A DNA stretch of 17,726 nt from assembly GCA_938042265.1 (NCBI GenBank), contig CALIRN010000095.1:1-17726 (forward strand). Reading direction: 5' to 3'. Source of the DNA: an uncultured Eubacteriaceae bacterium. Lineage in GTDB: Bacteria > Bacillota > Clostridia > Lachnospirales > CAG-274. The translations under genes were made by a program, and so were the position numbers. Below are positions 1 through 6,962 of the stretch, in pieces (the stretch's first letter is position 1; every line of letters starts with the position of its first letter). Below the pieces are notes generated by a model. That model did not search any database. It was not told the DNA's origin and saw nothing but the letters and a program-made list of their open reading frames with translations.

Positions 1-1
1 C

Positions 2-283
2 GCAGGTGCTTTTGATTATGAGGATATAGGTGCGGAAAATGCCTATGAAATGTACAGAAACCCTGTTGCAGGCGGCGGGCAGGACGTGCTTTTTGTAAGA
101 CAGAGAAAGTGCTTTGCTCCCTGCGGTATCAGCTATACAAAGAAGAATCAGGCAACCCTTTCACCTACTGACGCAGAGCTTAAGGACGGCACTAACTGGG
201 AGCTTGTAAATGATGGGGCTTCCGTAAAGACATATATTGATCACAAGTCGATCCCTATTGCCAGAATTATATCGAGAGGCTGA
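2..283 (+). CDS. Phage major capsid protein, C-terminal fragment (XkdG-like)
   Basis: This is an open frame entering from the left edge (first full codon at base 2) and ending at TGA 281-283, so only the last 93 residues are visible. The text includes a stretch on reading out coat residues, with 'RQRKCFAPCGISY' followed by the ending 'SIPIARIISRG'. That ending resembles the C-terminus of PBSX-type (XkdG family) capsid proteins, which form the icosahedral shell of the head. Its position directly before a head-tail connector gene supports the call, since capsid then connector is the standard order. The start, scaffold and protease genes lie outside the window. A different virion protein is possible because the diagnostic N-terminal fold is not visible. 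Confidence 0.7.
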   Translation, partial: AGAFDYEDIGAENAYEMYRNPVAGGGQDVLFVRQRKCFAPCGISYTKKNQATLSPTDAELKDGTNWELVNDGASVKTYIDHKSIPIARIISRG

Positions 284-284
284 T

Positions 285-647
285 ATGGAGATTGGGGAAA
301 GACTTTTGCAGCTTGGCATTCAGGTAACCGGGGATGATGAAGCGGCTATACTCTTTGCGGAAAATAAAGTGCGGGAGCATATAAAAAATGTATGCAATAT
401 TGATTACATACCTGATGAGCTGGAGTGTATGGCTGTTGATATGGCTTGTGCCGAGTTTCTTAAGGACAGGCTGCTGTCGGGTATGCTGGAGGGCTTTGAT
501 GCCAGAGGCGCGCTTAAGGCTATTACCGAGGGCGATGTAAAGCTGGAGTATGATGCAGACGGAGAGAAAGCAGCTGTTGACAGTCTGCTTGGAGTATTGA
601 ACAGAGGTGAGGCGGATTTATACCGCTTCAGAAAAATCTGCTGGTAA
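285..647 (+). CDS. Phage gp6-like head-tail connector protein
   Basis: This 120-aa protein starts at ATG 285, one base after the capsid stop, with a GAGAGG-type binding site inside the end of the capsid gene. A longer in-frame start at 237 lies inside the capsid gene and is rejected. The sequence is mostly helical. Its 'VREHIKNVCNIDYIPDELE' segment followed by a 'VDMACAEFL' helix is the typical pattern of gp6-like (HK97 gp6/YqbG-type) connectors, which form a ring under the portal at the head-tail junction. Length fits the family. The neighbours on both sides are head-completion genes. Confidence 0.75.
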   Translation: MEIGERLLQLGIQVTGDDEAAILFAENKVREHIKNVCNIDYIPDELECMAVDMACAEFLKDRLLSGMLEGFDARGALKAITEGDVKLEYDADGEKAAVDSLLGVLNRGEADLYRFRKICW

Positions 648-659
648 GGAAGTGATGCT

Positions 660-1031
660 TTGGGGATTAAGGATAATATTATGAGCCTGTTTTTTGGCAG
701 GTGCGACATTTATGAAATGGAAGAGATAACTGACGCAATAGGGGTAACGGGGGCTGATATGGTGCTTAAATACACGGATATAGAGTGTCGGCTTGTGTTT
801 GGCGGACGTGAAAATTACGGAACCCATAAGAATGCGGGAAAAGCTGTGCATAAAAATGATGCTCTTTTAAATGTACGTGTATTTCTTGCGCCTGATATTT
901 ATGTTAAGCCGGGAAGTATTTTAAGGGTAAGGCAAAACGGGATTTCCTACAGGCTGAGAAGTACGGCGGAGGGCTGTGTTTATCGTAACCATCAGGAGAT
1001 TATGGCATTGCCCGATTACAATGAGGTGTAG
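660..1031 (+). CDS. Head completion / stopper-like minor capsid protein
   Basis: This is a 123-aa protein. The start chosen is TTG 660, preceded at a normal distance by AAGGA (646-650). A later ATG at 681 has no comparable binding site. The protein has a beta-rich centre ('ECRLVFGG', 'ALLNVRVFLAPDIYVKPGSILRVRQNG') of the sort found in head-closure proteins, which plug the connector after DNA packaging and dock the tail. Clostridial phages usually carry a protein of about 110-125 aa in this slot, annotated as minor capsid. I assign the role mainly from position between the gp6-like connector and the tail-terminator-like gene. I see no motif that would prove it. Confidence 0.55.
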   Translation: MGIKDNIMSLFFGRCDIYEMEEITDAIGVTGADMVLKYTDIECRLVFGGRENYGTHKNAGKAVHKNDALLNVRVFLAPDIYVKPGSILRVRQNGISYRLRSTAEGCVYRNHQEIMALPDYNEV

Positions 1032-1034
1032 GCT

Positions 1035-1463
1035 ATGACTGACAAAATAATTGACGGAATATGCAGCGCAATAAACGGCAAATTTGGTGATAAATATCAT
1101 ATTTATACTGAAAAGGCGGAGCAGCATTTTACCAGACCCTGCTTTTTTGTGGAGTTGACATCGAGCAGCACTGAGCTTTTCAGAGGCGACAGATACTATA
1201 TGGAAAATGAGCTGCTTGTTACCTATTACCCTGAGTATAAGGGGAAAAATAGGGATATGGCAGCGGTATCGGAAAGGCTCTCGGAGTGCCTGGAGCTTAT
1301 AAGCGTACAGGGAGAGCCGTTGAGGTGCGGCACATGTAAGCACACCTTTAATAAGGACAGTATGAGTACTGTTTTAAGCTGCAGCTTTTTTGTAAGGATT
1401 AAGAATATTGAGGAGAAGTCTGAGCTTATGGAGGAGTATAAGCTCAATATAAAGGAGGGGTAA
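1035..1463 (+). CDS. Tail terminator family protein (DUF6838-like)
   Basis: This 142-aa protein starts at ATG 1035, three bases after the previous stop, with GAGGTG within the end of that gene. Its opening, 'IIDGICSAINGKFGDKYHIYTE', and the following 'RPCFFVELTSSSTELFRGDRY' match the pattern I associate with DUF6838-type proteins. These sit between head-completion and sheath genes in clostridial myophages and are thought to cap the tail tube and sheath. A beta segment near the end ('LSCSFFVRIKN') also fits. The role is family and position inference. Confidence 0.65.
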   Translation: MTDKIIDGICSAINGKFGDKYHIYTEKAEQHFTRPCFFVELTSSSTELFRGDRYYMENELLVTYYPEYKGKNRDMAAVSERLSECLELISVQGEPLRCGTCKHTFNKDSMSTVLSCSFFVRIKNIEEKSELMEEYKLNIKEG

Positions 1464-1465
1464 AT

Positions 1466-1639
1466 TTGGCTGATACGGCTAAAACAGAGCGGCTTTTTAC
1501 AAAAGAGCAGCTTGCGGGAGATGAGCATTTTTCGGACTATAGGGATATAATTTATGCAATTATGTCAGAGGAGGAAAAATGCTCCGTAAAAGGAATAGAC
1601 AAAAAAATAAATGCTTTTTTAAGCAAAAAAATCAATTAA
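1466..1639 (+). CDS. Small conserved pre-sheath protein (57 aa, TTG start)
   Basis: This short gene starts at TTG 1466, three bases after the previous stop, with a very strong GGAGGGG (1454-1460), and stops at TAA 1637-1639. The 57-aa product is charged. It has a 'LFTKEQLAGDEHFSDYRDI' N-terminal half and a 'GIDKKINAFLSKKIN' tail. This matches the small protein with a TKEQ motif and a K-rich end that commonly precedes the sheath gene in clostridial PBSX-like prophages. Its function is unknown. The TTG start and small size make it easy for automatic annotation to miss. Confidence 0.75.
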   Translation: MADTAKTERLFTKEQLAGDEHFSDYRDIIYAIMSEEEKCSVKGIDKKINAFLSKKIN

Positions 1640-1653
1640 GGAGGTAGATTTTT

Positions 1654-2949
1654 ATGGCTTTAGGCGGAGGTACATTTTTAAGCCAGAACAAGGTATTGCC
1701 GGGAGCATATATTAATTTTGTATCGGCGGCAAGAGCATCGGCAGAGCTTGGAGAGAGAGGCTATGCGGCTGTGGGTTTAAGCCTTGATTGGGGTATTGAG
1801 GACAGGATTTTTGAGGTAACGGGCGAGGATTTACAAGCAAATTCCATGGAGCTTTTCGGCTATGATTACACCAGTGAAAAGCTTAAATATTTAAGAGAGC
1901 TGTTTTTAAATGCCCAAACCGTTTACTGCTACAGGCTTAACGGCGGCGGTACTAAGGCGGAAAACAAATATGCTCAGGCGCTTTACGGCGGTATAAGAGG
2001 CAACGATATCACTGTTTGTATTGAGGAGAGTGTAAGCGGCGGCTATGAGGTAATAACAAAGCTTTCGGGAGAGGAGGTTGACAGACAGAGCGTCACCTCG
2101 GCATCGGAGCTTAAGGGCAATGCTTATGTTAAATTTATTGCTTCGGCAGAGCTTGCGGCAGAGGCAGGTGTTCCCCTTACGGGTGGTACAAACGGCATCG
2201 TTACGGGGCTTAAGCATCAGGAATTTTTGGATAAGGCGGAAAGCTTCAATTACAATGCGCTTGCCTGTGCTGAAACCGACCCTGAAATAAAGTCCCTTTA
2301 TATTGCGTATACAAAGCGTATGAGAGATGAGGCGGGAGTAAAAATTCAGTGTGTGGTTTACAATAAGGCGGCTGATTATGAGGGAGTTATCAATGTTAAA
2401 AACAGTGTGGCGGACAGCAATGAGGCTGCTTTGGTTTACTGGGTAACAGGCCTTATGGCAGGCTGTGAGATTAACAAATCCGCCCTTAACAGGGTGTATG
2501 ACGGTGAGCTTACGGTAAATGGAGATTATACTCAAAGTCAGCTTACAAAGGCTATTGAGGCAGGCGAATTTGTTTTGCACAATGTAAGCGGAACACTGCG
2601 TGTGCTTGCGGATATTAACAGCCTTGTCAGCTACAGTGATACTAAAGGAGAGGATTTTGCGGACAATCAGACCATAAGGGTTTGCGACCGTATCGCAAAT
2701 GACATTGCACTTATTTTCAACACACGCTACTTAGGGGTTGTGCCTAATGACAATGCAGGCAGAACAAGTCTTTGGAATGATATTGTAAAGCATCATCAGC
2801 AGCTTAATGATATAAGAGCCATTGAGGATTTTGATGAGGAAGATATTACCGTTTTAAAGGGTGATACAAAGAGGGCTGTTGTTATTAATGATGCCGTAAG
2901 CATAGTAAGCGCCATGGGCAAGCTGTATATGACGGTGACTGTAGGATAA
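1654..2949 (+). CDS. xkdK: Contractile tail sheath protein (XkdK-like)
   Basis: This 431-aa protein starts at ATG 1654 behind AAGGAGG. The N-terminus 'MALGGGTFLSQNKVLPGAYIN' is the classic XkdK opening, and length is normal for a minimal sheath protein of this family. A central domain containing 'YRLNGGGTKAENKYAQALYGGIRGNDI' and a C-terminal part with 'VCDRIANDIALIFNTRYLG' and 'DFDEEDITVLKGDTKRAVVINDAVSIV' are the conserved sheath-polymerisation regions. Sheath subunits form the outer helical cylinder that shortens to drive the tube into a cell envelope. The gene is intact and followed by the tube gene, so the particle is contractile. Confidence 0.93.
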   Translation: MALGGGTFLSQNKVLPGAYINFVSAARASAELGERGYAAVGLSLDWGIEDRIFEVTGEDLQANSMELFGYDYTSEKLKYLRELFLNAQTVYCYRLNGGGTKAENKYAQALYGGIRGNDITVCIEESVSGGYEVITKLSGEEVDRQSVTSASELKGNAYVKFIASAELAAEAGVPLTGGTNGIVTGLKHQEFLDKAESFNYNALACAETDPEIKSLYIAYTKRMRDEAGVKIQCVVYNKAADYEGVINVKNSVADSNEAALVYWVTGLMAGCEINKSALNRVYDGELTVNGDYTQSQLTKAIEAGEFVLHNVSGTLRVLADINSLVSYSDTKGEDFADNQTIRVCDRIANDIALIFNTRYLGVVPNDNAGRTSLWNDIVKHHQQLNDIRAIEDFDEEDITVLKGDTKRAVVINDAVSIVSAMGKLYMTVTVG

Positions 2950-2999
2950 ACTGGTATATTCCCATTATAAAATTATGATTAAAAAAGGAGTGATATAAA

Positions 3000-3473
3000 A
3001 TGGCAAATGCTGTTATGAGAGCAAGGGATACCTTAAGTGCAAAGCTTGCTGAGTGTTTTGTTACCATTGAGGGAAACAGATACAATTTTATGCAGGCGAT
3101 TAATCTTGAGGCAAAATTTGAAAAAAATAAAACAAAGGTGCCTATTCTGGGCAAGACCGGTATGGGCAACAAGGCCTCGGGCTGGAGCGGCAGCGGAAAG
3201 GCGGTTTTTCATTATAATACATCGGTATTTCGTCAACTTATGCTTAAGTATAGAAAAACCGGGGAGGACATTTATTTTGATATACAGATAAGCAATGAGG
3301 ACCCAACCTCTGCAGCAGGCAGACAGACGGTGGTATTAACCGACTGCAATATGAACGGCGGCGTGCTCGCCAAGTTTGATGCAAAGGGTGATTATCTTGA
3401 CGAGGAAATGGATTTTACCTTTGAGGATTTTAAAATCCCCGAAAGCTTTGAGCTTCTTGACGGTATGCTGTAA
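3000..3473 (+). CDS. xkdM: Tail tube protein (XkdM-like, DUF2001)
   Basis: This 157-aa protein starts at ATG 3000 behind AAAGGAG. Family-typical segments are 'RDTLSAKLAECFVTIEGNRYNFMQAINLEAKFEKNKT', 'VPILGKTGMGNKASGWSGSG' and 'FDIQISNEDPTSAAGRQTVVLTDCNMNGG'. XkdM proteins stack as hexameric rings to make the inner tube of the contractile tail, through which DNA or nothing at all passes after contraction. Length and order (directly after the sheath) are those of PBSX. I see nothing unusual in the gene. Confidence 0.92.
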   Translation: MANAVMRARDTLSAKLAECFVTIEGNRYNFMQAINLEAKFEKNKTKVPILGKTGMGNKASGWSGSGKAVFHYNTSVFRQLMLKYRKTGEDIYFDIQISNEDPTSAAGRQTVVLTDCNMNGGVLAKFDAKGDYLDEEMDFTFEDFKIPESFELLDGML

Positions 3474-3485
3474 GGTGGTGATTGT

Positions 3486-3908
3486 ATGAGTGAATTTGAA
3501 AGGTTTTTAAAAGCAAACAAGGCAGTCAGGGAAAACGTTTTTTATCCTGCAACATCGGCAGTTACCGATGAGGAGGGCAGGCCTGTTTTATGGGAACTGA
3601 GACACCTGACAACGGCACAGTGCGAGGAGCTTAAGCGTGACTGTATACGCCAGACGGAGGGAAAAAACGGTATTATCCGTGACAGACTGGACACCGGTAT
3701 GTATATGGAAAAGCTCCTTGCGGCAAGTGTGGTGGAGCCTAATTTATCCAATGCACAGCTTCAGGACAGCTATGGGGTGTATACTCCTGAGGAGTTGTTA
3801 AAGGCTATTATTGACAATCCGTCAGAGTATGCCGCTTTTACGGACTTTGTGCACGGTATGCTTGGTTTTACACCTTTTAAGGATAAGGTTGAACAGGCAA
3901 AAAACTGA
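3486..3908 (+). CDS. xkdN: Tail assembly chaperone, short form (XkdN-like)
   Basis: This 140-aa protein starts at ATG 3486 behind AAGGTGGTG and ends at TGA 3906-3908. XkdN-like proteins bind the tape-measure protein during tail assembly and are absent from the finished tail. Segments such as 'LWELRHLTTAQCEELKRDC' and a C-terminal 'GVYTPEELLKAIIDNPSEYAAFTDFVHGMLGF' fit the family. The last codons read GCA AAA AAC TGA, which places an A AAA AAC slip site immediately before the stop. This form is therefore probably the major product, and a minor longer form arises by frameshift. Confidence 0.88.
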   Translation: MSEFERFLKANKAVRENVFYPATSAVTDEEGRPVLWELRHLTTAQCEELKRDCIRQTEGKNGIIRDRLDTGMYMEKLLAASVVEPNLSNAQLQDSYGVYTPEELLKAIIDNPSEYAAFTDFVHGMLGFTPFKDKVEQAKN

Positions 3909-4060
3909 TTGACGGAGGGGACAGTGACAGTGTATATGCGGTTATATGTATGCAGCGTTTTCACTGGACGCCCTCCGTATATGCAGATATGGACGAGTAT
4001 GAAAGGGCATTTGTTATAGCTGCGGTGGACAAAATTATTGAGGGGGAGAAGCACCGCTGA
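3486..4060 (+). CDS. Tail assembly chaperone, -1 frameshift long form (about 191 aa)
   Basis: Zero-frame reading gives gcA AAA AAC tga, so the heptamer A AAA AAC (3899-3905) has the ideal X XXY YYZ layout. After slipping back one base, the ribosome reads K, K, then from CTG 3905 a further 51 codons to TGA 4058-4060. The added tail includes 'VICMQRFHWTPSVYADMDEY' and ends 'IIEGEKHR', a segment resembling the T part of gpG/gpGT-type chaperones. The -1 frame is closed by TGA at 3890-3892, so the only useful overlap is about 15 nt and the slip site lies exactly within it. A frameshift in this gene is a well-established feature of many tailed phages. I see no strong stem just downstream; an SD-like AAGG upstream may help. 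Confidence 0.85.
3899..3905 (+). promoter_or_regulatory. -1 ribosomal frameshift site A AAA AAC
   Basis: This perfect slippery heptamer is in the zero-frame register of the chaperone gene and abuts its TGA stop. The stop in the A site probably stimulates slipping. It links the 3486-3908 frame to the open -1 frame ending at 4060. Confidence 0.85.
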
Positions 4061-4067
4061 TTTTATG

Positions 4068-4093
4068 GACTGCCGCTTTGCCATGCGGCAGTC
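4068..4093 (+). repeat. Perfect 9-bp hairpin at the expected tape-measure locus
   Basis: GACTGCCGC (4068-4076) pairs perfectly with GCGGCAGTC (4085-4093) around an 8-nt loop. It lies in the 48-bp gap between the frameshifted chaperone and the LysM gene, just before the latter's AGGGAGG. No T run follows, so it is not a normal intrinsic terminator. It could damp read-through, protect an mRNA end or shape initiation of the LysM gene. It also marks the place where a tape-measure gene normally lies. Confidence 0.8.
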
Positions 4094-4108
4094 TGAAGGG
4101 AGGATTTT

Positions 4109-4765
4109 ATGTATCTTTTTTATTTAGGGGGTGTTCTGCTGCCTGTTACTCCTGCTGATTTTATTCTTAAGGACAAAAACCAAAACAGAACCGTTAGCCT
4201 TGTAAGCGGCAGTGAGATTAGTCTGCCAGAAACAACAGGGCTTTGTGAAATAAGCTTTTCAGCCTTGCTGCCTATGGTGCAGTATCCTTTTAGTATATAT
4301 GAGGGGGAATTTAAGGATGGTATGTTTTTTGCCAAGGTGCTGCGAGGTATGAAGGAAAAGGCCGAGCCTGTATGGTTCAGGGTTTTAAGAAACGAAAAAA
4401 GAGTATCTACCGATATTAACTGTGTAATTGAGGAGCTGAGCTTTAAGGAGGATGCCCTGAACGGTGGAGATATTACCTGTGATATTGTACTTAAGCAGTA
4501 CAGGGACTATGCATCAAGGATTATTGATACAGAGTCGGGCAGAGCAGCGGCTGTCAGCTCAGACAGGCAGATACCGCAAACGGTGGTTATTAGTCAGGGT
4601 GATACCCTGTGGACCATTGCAAAGAGATATTACGGTGACGGCAGCAGATATAGTGATATTTACAGCAACAATGCTGACGTAATAGAAAATGTGGCAAAAG
4701 AGCACAATCTGCCCTGCTCCGAAAGCGGCAGATTTATATATGAAGGAACACGACTGGTTTTATAG
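4109..4765 (+). CDS. xkdP: LysM-domain tail protein (XkdP-like)
   Basis: This 218-aa protein starts at ATG 4109 behind GGGAGG. Residues from about 153 to 218 form a LysM domain: 'VISQGDTLWTIAKRYYGDGS', then 'IYSNNADVIENV' and the closing 'IYEGTRLVL'. The N-terminal 150 residues are the XkdP-specific beta-rich part, with 'PVTPADFILKDKNQNRTVSL' and 'WFRVLRNEKRVSTDINCVIEEL'. In contractile tails this protein binds the hub and helps link the tube end to the baseplate; the LysM domain is presumed to grip structural partners or peptidoglycan. It normally follows the tape-measure gene, but here it follows the chaperone directly. Confidence 0.88.
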   Translation: MYLFYLGGVLLPVTPADFILKDKNQNRTVSLVSGSEISLPETTGLCEISFSALLPMVQYPFSIYEGEFKDGMFFAKVLRGMKEKAEPVWFRVLRNEKRVSTDINCVIEELSFKEDALNGGDITCDIVLKQYRDYASRIIDTESGRAAAVSSDRQIPQTVVISQGDTLWTIAKRYYGDGSRYSDIYSNNADVIENVAKEHNLPCSESGRFIYEGTRLVL

Positions 4766-4778
4766 GGGGGGAGTGAAT

Positions 4779-6281
4779 ATGAGCCAGCTTGACATAATAC
4801 TTAACAAGGCGTTATCTCTTAAAGGCTCCCACAGCTATGATGAGTACTGCCAAAGGTTTGTAAGGGTATGCTGTGAGGCAGCAGGCATAACAGGTGAGGC
4901 GGCAAGTGCCAATGAGGCATACGGCAAATGGAAGGTATCGGATAGAATGGATAATGTACCTGCAGGTGCTGCTGTTTATTTTAAGGGAACAAACGCTTAC
5001 GGGCACGTAGGTATAGCCACAGCTAACGGAAACGTTATCCATGCCGCTGACGGAGTAAGAGTCCAGAGCCTTGAATACTGCGATAAAAAGTATGTATTCA
5101 AGGGCTGGGGCTGGCAGGGCGGTATAAGACCCGATGGGGCAGCAGGAAGTGAAAAGCTTGCTGCCGACAACGTTGAAAGCGGTAAAACCTCAGGCAGCAC
5201 AAAGGACGGAAGCAGTACAGGTGTAAGGACAATTGAGGAGATAGCAGAAAAAAGCCTTGGAGCTACATATAAAAGCAGCCTATTTGGAGCCATTGACAGT
5301 GCGGAAAGTGCAGGCAGCGGATACGAGCTGCTTATTGAAAACGACAGGGTATATCTGCCTGTTATTGAAGGGGCTGTTACTTTGGAGTATAAAAGGCAGT
5401 TAAATCCGGGTGTACTTAGGTTTAATGTACATAAGGATAACATTATTAATTTTCAGGGAGGAAGTCCCGTCAGATTAAGGGTAGGGGGCAAGGATATTTT
5501 CAGAGGCTATGTATTTGAAAAAAGCCGTAAGGAAAGGGATATAATCAGCGTAACGGCCTATGACAGCTTAAGGTATTTTAAAAATAAGGATACGATTTTA
5601 TACAGAAACAAAAAATACAGTGATTTGCTTAAAATGCTGATTAAGGATTATCGCTTAAGAGAGGGAGATATATGTGATACAGGCTATGTAATTGAAAAAC
5701 AGCTTGAGGAGGGAACCGTATTTGACATACTGGCAAATGCTGCAGATATTACATATGTACAAACAGGCAGCAGCTTTGTTCTGCTGGATGACTTTGGAAG
5801 TATATGCCTTAGAAACAGGCAGTCAATGACAACGGATATTGTTTTTGACAAGGACAATACGGGCTCCTTTGACTATACCTCAACCATTGACAGAGAGGTT
5901 TATGACTATATACAGGTAGTTATTGACAACAAAAAGGAGGGAGTCAGAAACGTATATACCGCATCTGATGACAATACTGCCCTGTGGGGGCGGCTGCAGT
6001 ATTATTTTAAGCCAAAGGAGGAACTTAATGAGGCACAGATTAAAGCTTTGGCTGATGAGTACCTTAAACGGTACTCAAGAAAGAGACGGTATTTATCTCT
6101 TTTTGATGTAAAGGGAGATATATCGGTCAGGGGTGGCTCGGTTGTAGGAGTTAATCTGGATTTGGGAGATATTATTGTAAATGAACAGATGACCTGTGAT
6201 AGGGTGTGCCATACCTTTTACGGTAAACATCATCTTATGGATATTGATTTATATGGCAGAGAGGGGGAGTTTGATGTCTGA
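4779..6281 (+). CDS. xkdQ: Baseplate hub (XkdQ-like) fused to N-terminal NlpC/P60-like hydrolase
   Basis: This 500-aa protein starts at ATG 4779 after a GGGGGG/GAGTG site. An in-frame ATG at 4689 lies inside the LysM gene and is rejected. Residues 1-120 look like an NlpC/P60 or CHAP cysteine hydrolase. The likely catalytic residues are Cys24 in 'EYCQRFVRVCC', His76 in 'GHVGIATANGNVIHA' and possibly His88. A linker rich in S, T, K and G follows (about 125-180). Residues from about 185 on are a normal XkdQ hub ('YLPVIEGAVTLEYKRQLNPGV', 'SPVRLRVGGKDIFRGYVFEK', 'KYSDLLKMLIKDY'), the gpD-like piece at the tube tip. PBSX XkdQ is only about 325 aa. The fused enzyme probably cuts peptidoglycan during tube penetration. 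Confidence 0.85.
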   Translation: MSQLDIILNKALSLKGSHSYDEYCQRFVRVCCEAAGITGEAASANEAYGKWKVSDRMDNVPAGAAVYFKGTNAYGHVGIATANGNVIHAADGVRVQSLEYCDKKYVFKGWGWQGGIRPDGAAGSEKLAADNVESGKTSGSTKDGSSTGVRTIEEIAEKSLGATYKSSLFGAIDSAESAGSGYELLIENDRVYLPVIEGAVTLEYKRQLNPGVLRFNVHKDNIINFQGGSPVRLRVGGKDIFRGYVFEKSRKERDIISVTAYDSLRYFKNKDTILYRNKKYSDLLKMLIKDYRLREGDICDTGYVIEKQLEEGTVFDILANAADITYVQTGSSFVLLDDFGSICLRNRQSMTTDIVFDKDNTGSFDYTSTIDREVYDYIQVVIDNKKEGVRNVYTASDDNTALWGRLQYYFKPKEELNEAQIKALADEYLKRYSRKRRYLSLFDVKGDISVRGGSVVGVNLDLGDIIVNEQMTCDRVCHTFYGKHHLMDIDLYGREGEFDV

Positions 6282-6558
6282 CTTTGTACAGCTTGTAAAG
6301 CAGTGCGCCGTGGAGGCGGTAAATGCGCAGAAGCCTGTGGAGCTGATGCTGGGCAGAGTTACACAGCAGGAGGATTTTGAGAAGGATATTCCTCTGCAGA
6401 TTACCCTGCAGCAGAAGGCTGTTATTGAAAGGGATTTTTTGTTTGACACTGCATCCACCTATGGACTTAAAAAAGGAGAAATACTTATACTTTTAAGACA
6501 GCAGGCGGGACAAAGGTATCTGCTGCTTGACAGGCTGAGAGGGGAGGGGATTGAATGA
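6274..6558 (+). CDS. xkdR: DUF2577 baseplate protein (XkdR-like)
   Basis: This 94-aa protein starts at ATG 6274, overlapping the end of the hub gene by 8 bp, with GAGGGGGAG before it. An upstream ATG at 6196 lies within the hub gene and is rejected. The text 'MSDFVQLVKQCAVEAVNAQKPVELMLGRV' and 'LKKGEILILLRQQAGQRYLLLDRL' is typical of DUF2577, a small beta protein found between hub and wedge genes. Such proteins are proposed to form or cap the central spike region. The overlap suggests translational coupling. Confidence 0.87.
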   Translation: MSDFVQLVKQCAVEAVNAQKPVELMLGRVTQQEDFEKDIPLQITLQQKAVIERDFLFDTASTYGLKKGEILILLRQQAGQRYLLLDRLRGEGIE

Positions 6559-6962
6559 TACCTGAAAATACGGGACAGGAAAGCGCCGTATACAGTGTGT
6601 ATCCCGGCAGAACGTATCATATTGACCTCAGGCAAAAGCGTATTTACGGCTATTGCGACGGGATTGAGGCTATACGCCAAGCGGTTTATAAAATACTTGC
6701 CACAGTAAGATTTGAGCAGGTTATATATTCGGACAATTACGGCTCACGTATTATTGACTGCATGGACAGGCTTAAGCCTTATGTGTGGGCTGAAATTGAG
6801 GATACAATAACACAGGCGCTGCTGTATGATGACAGAATAACGGCGCTTGAGGGTTTTGAGTTTACGGAGGACAAGGGAAATAAGGTGCTTAACGTTAACT
6901 TTACCGTAAAGACAACGTTGGGGGATTTTACATATACAAAGGAGGTAACGGGTTATGTTTGA
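6555..6962 (+). CDS. xkdS: DUF2634 baseplate wedge protein (XkdS-like, gp25-related)
   Basis: This 135-aa protein starts at ATG 6555, overlapping the preceding TGA as ATGA. 'GIEAIRQAVYKILATVRFEQVIYSDNYG' is the hallmark of DUF2634/gp25-like wedge proteins, which tie the sheath start to the baseplate wedge in contractile systems. Length and order are standard. Tight overlap on both sides points to coupled translation. Confidence 0.9.
   Translation: MIPENTGQESAVYSVYPGRTYHIDLRQKRIYGYCDGIEAIRQAVYKILATVRFEQVIYSDNYGSRIIDCMDRLKPYVWAEIEDTITQALLYDDRITALEGFEFTEDKGNKVLNVNFTVKTTLGDFTYTKEVTGYV

Noticed and set aside
1906..2580. Long minus-strand open frame (224 codons) opposite the sheath gene
   Set aside because: It is a shadow of the sheath gene's codon pattern. 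Its product has no recognisable domain, and no binding site or promoter precedes it.
3909..4060. Separate small gene starting at an internal ATG near 3949
   Set aside because: No binding site precedes it, and the slip site joins this frame to the chaperone gene much more convincingly.
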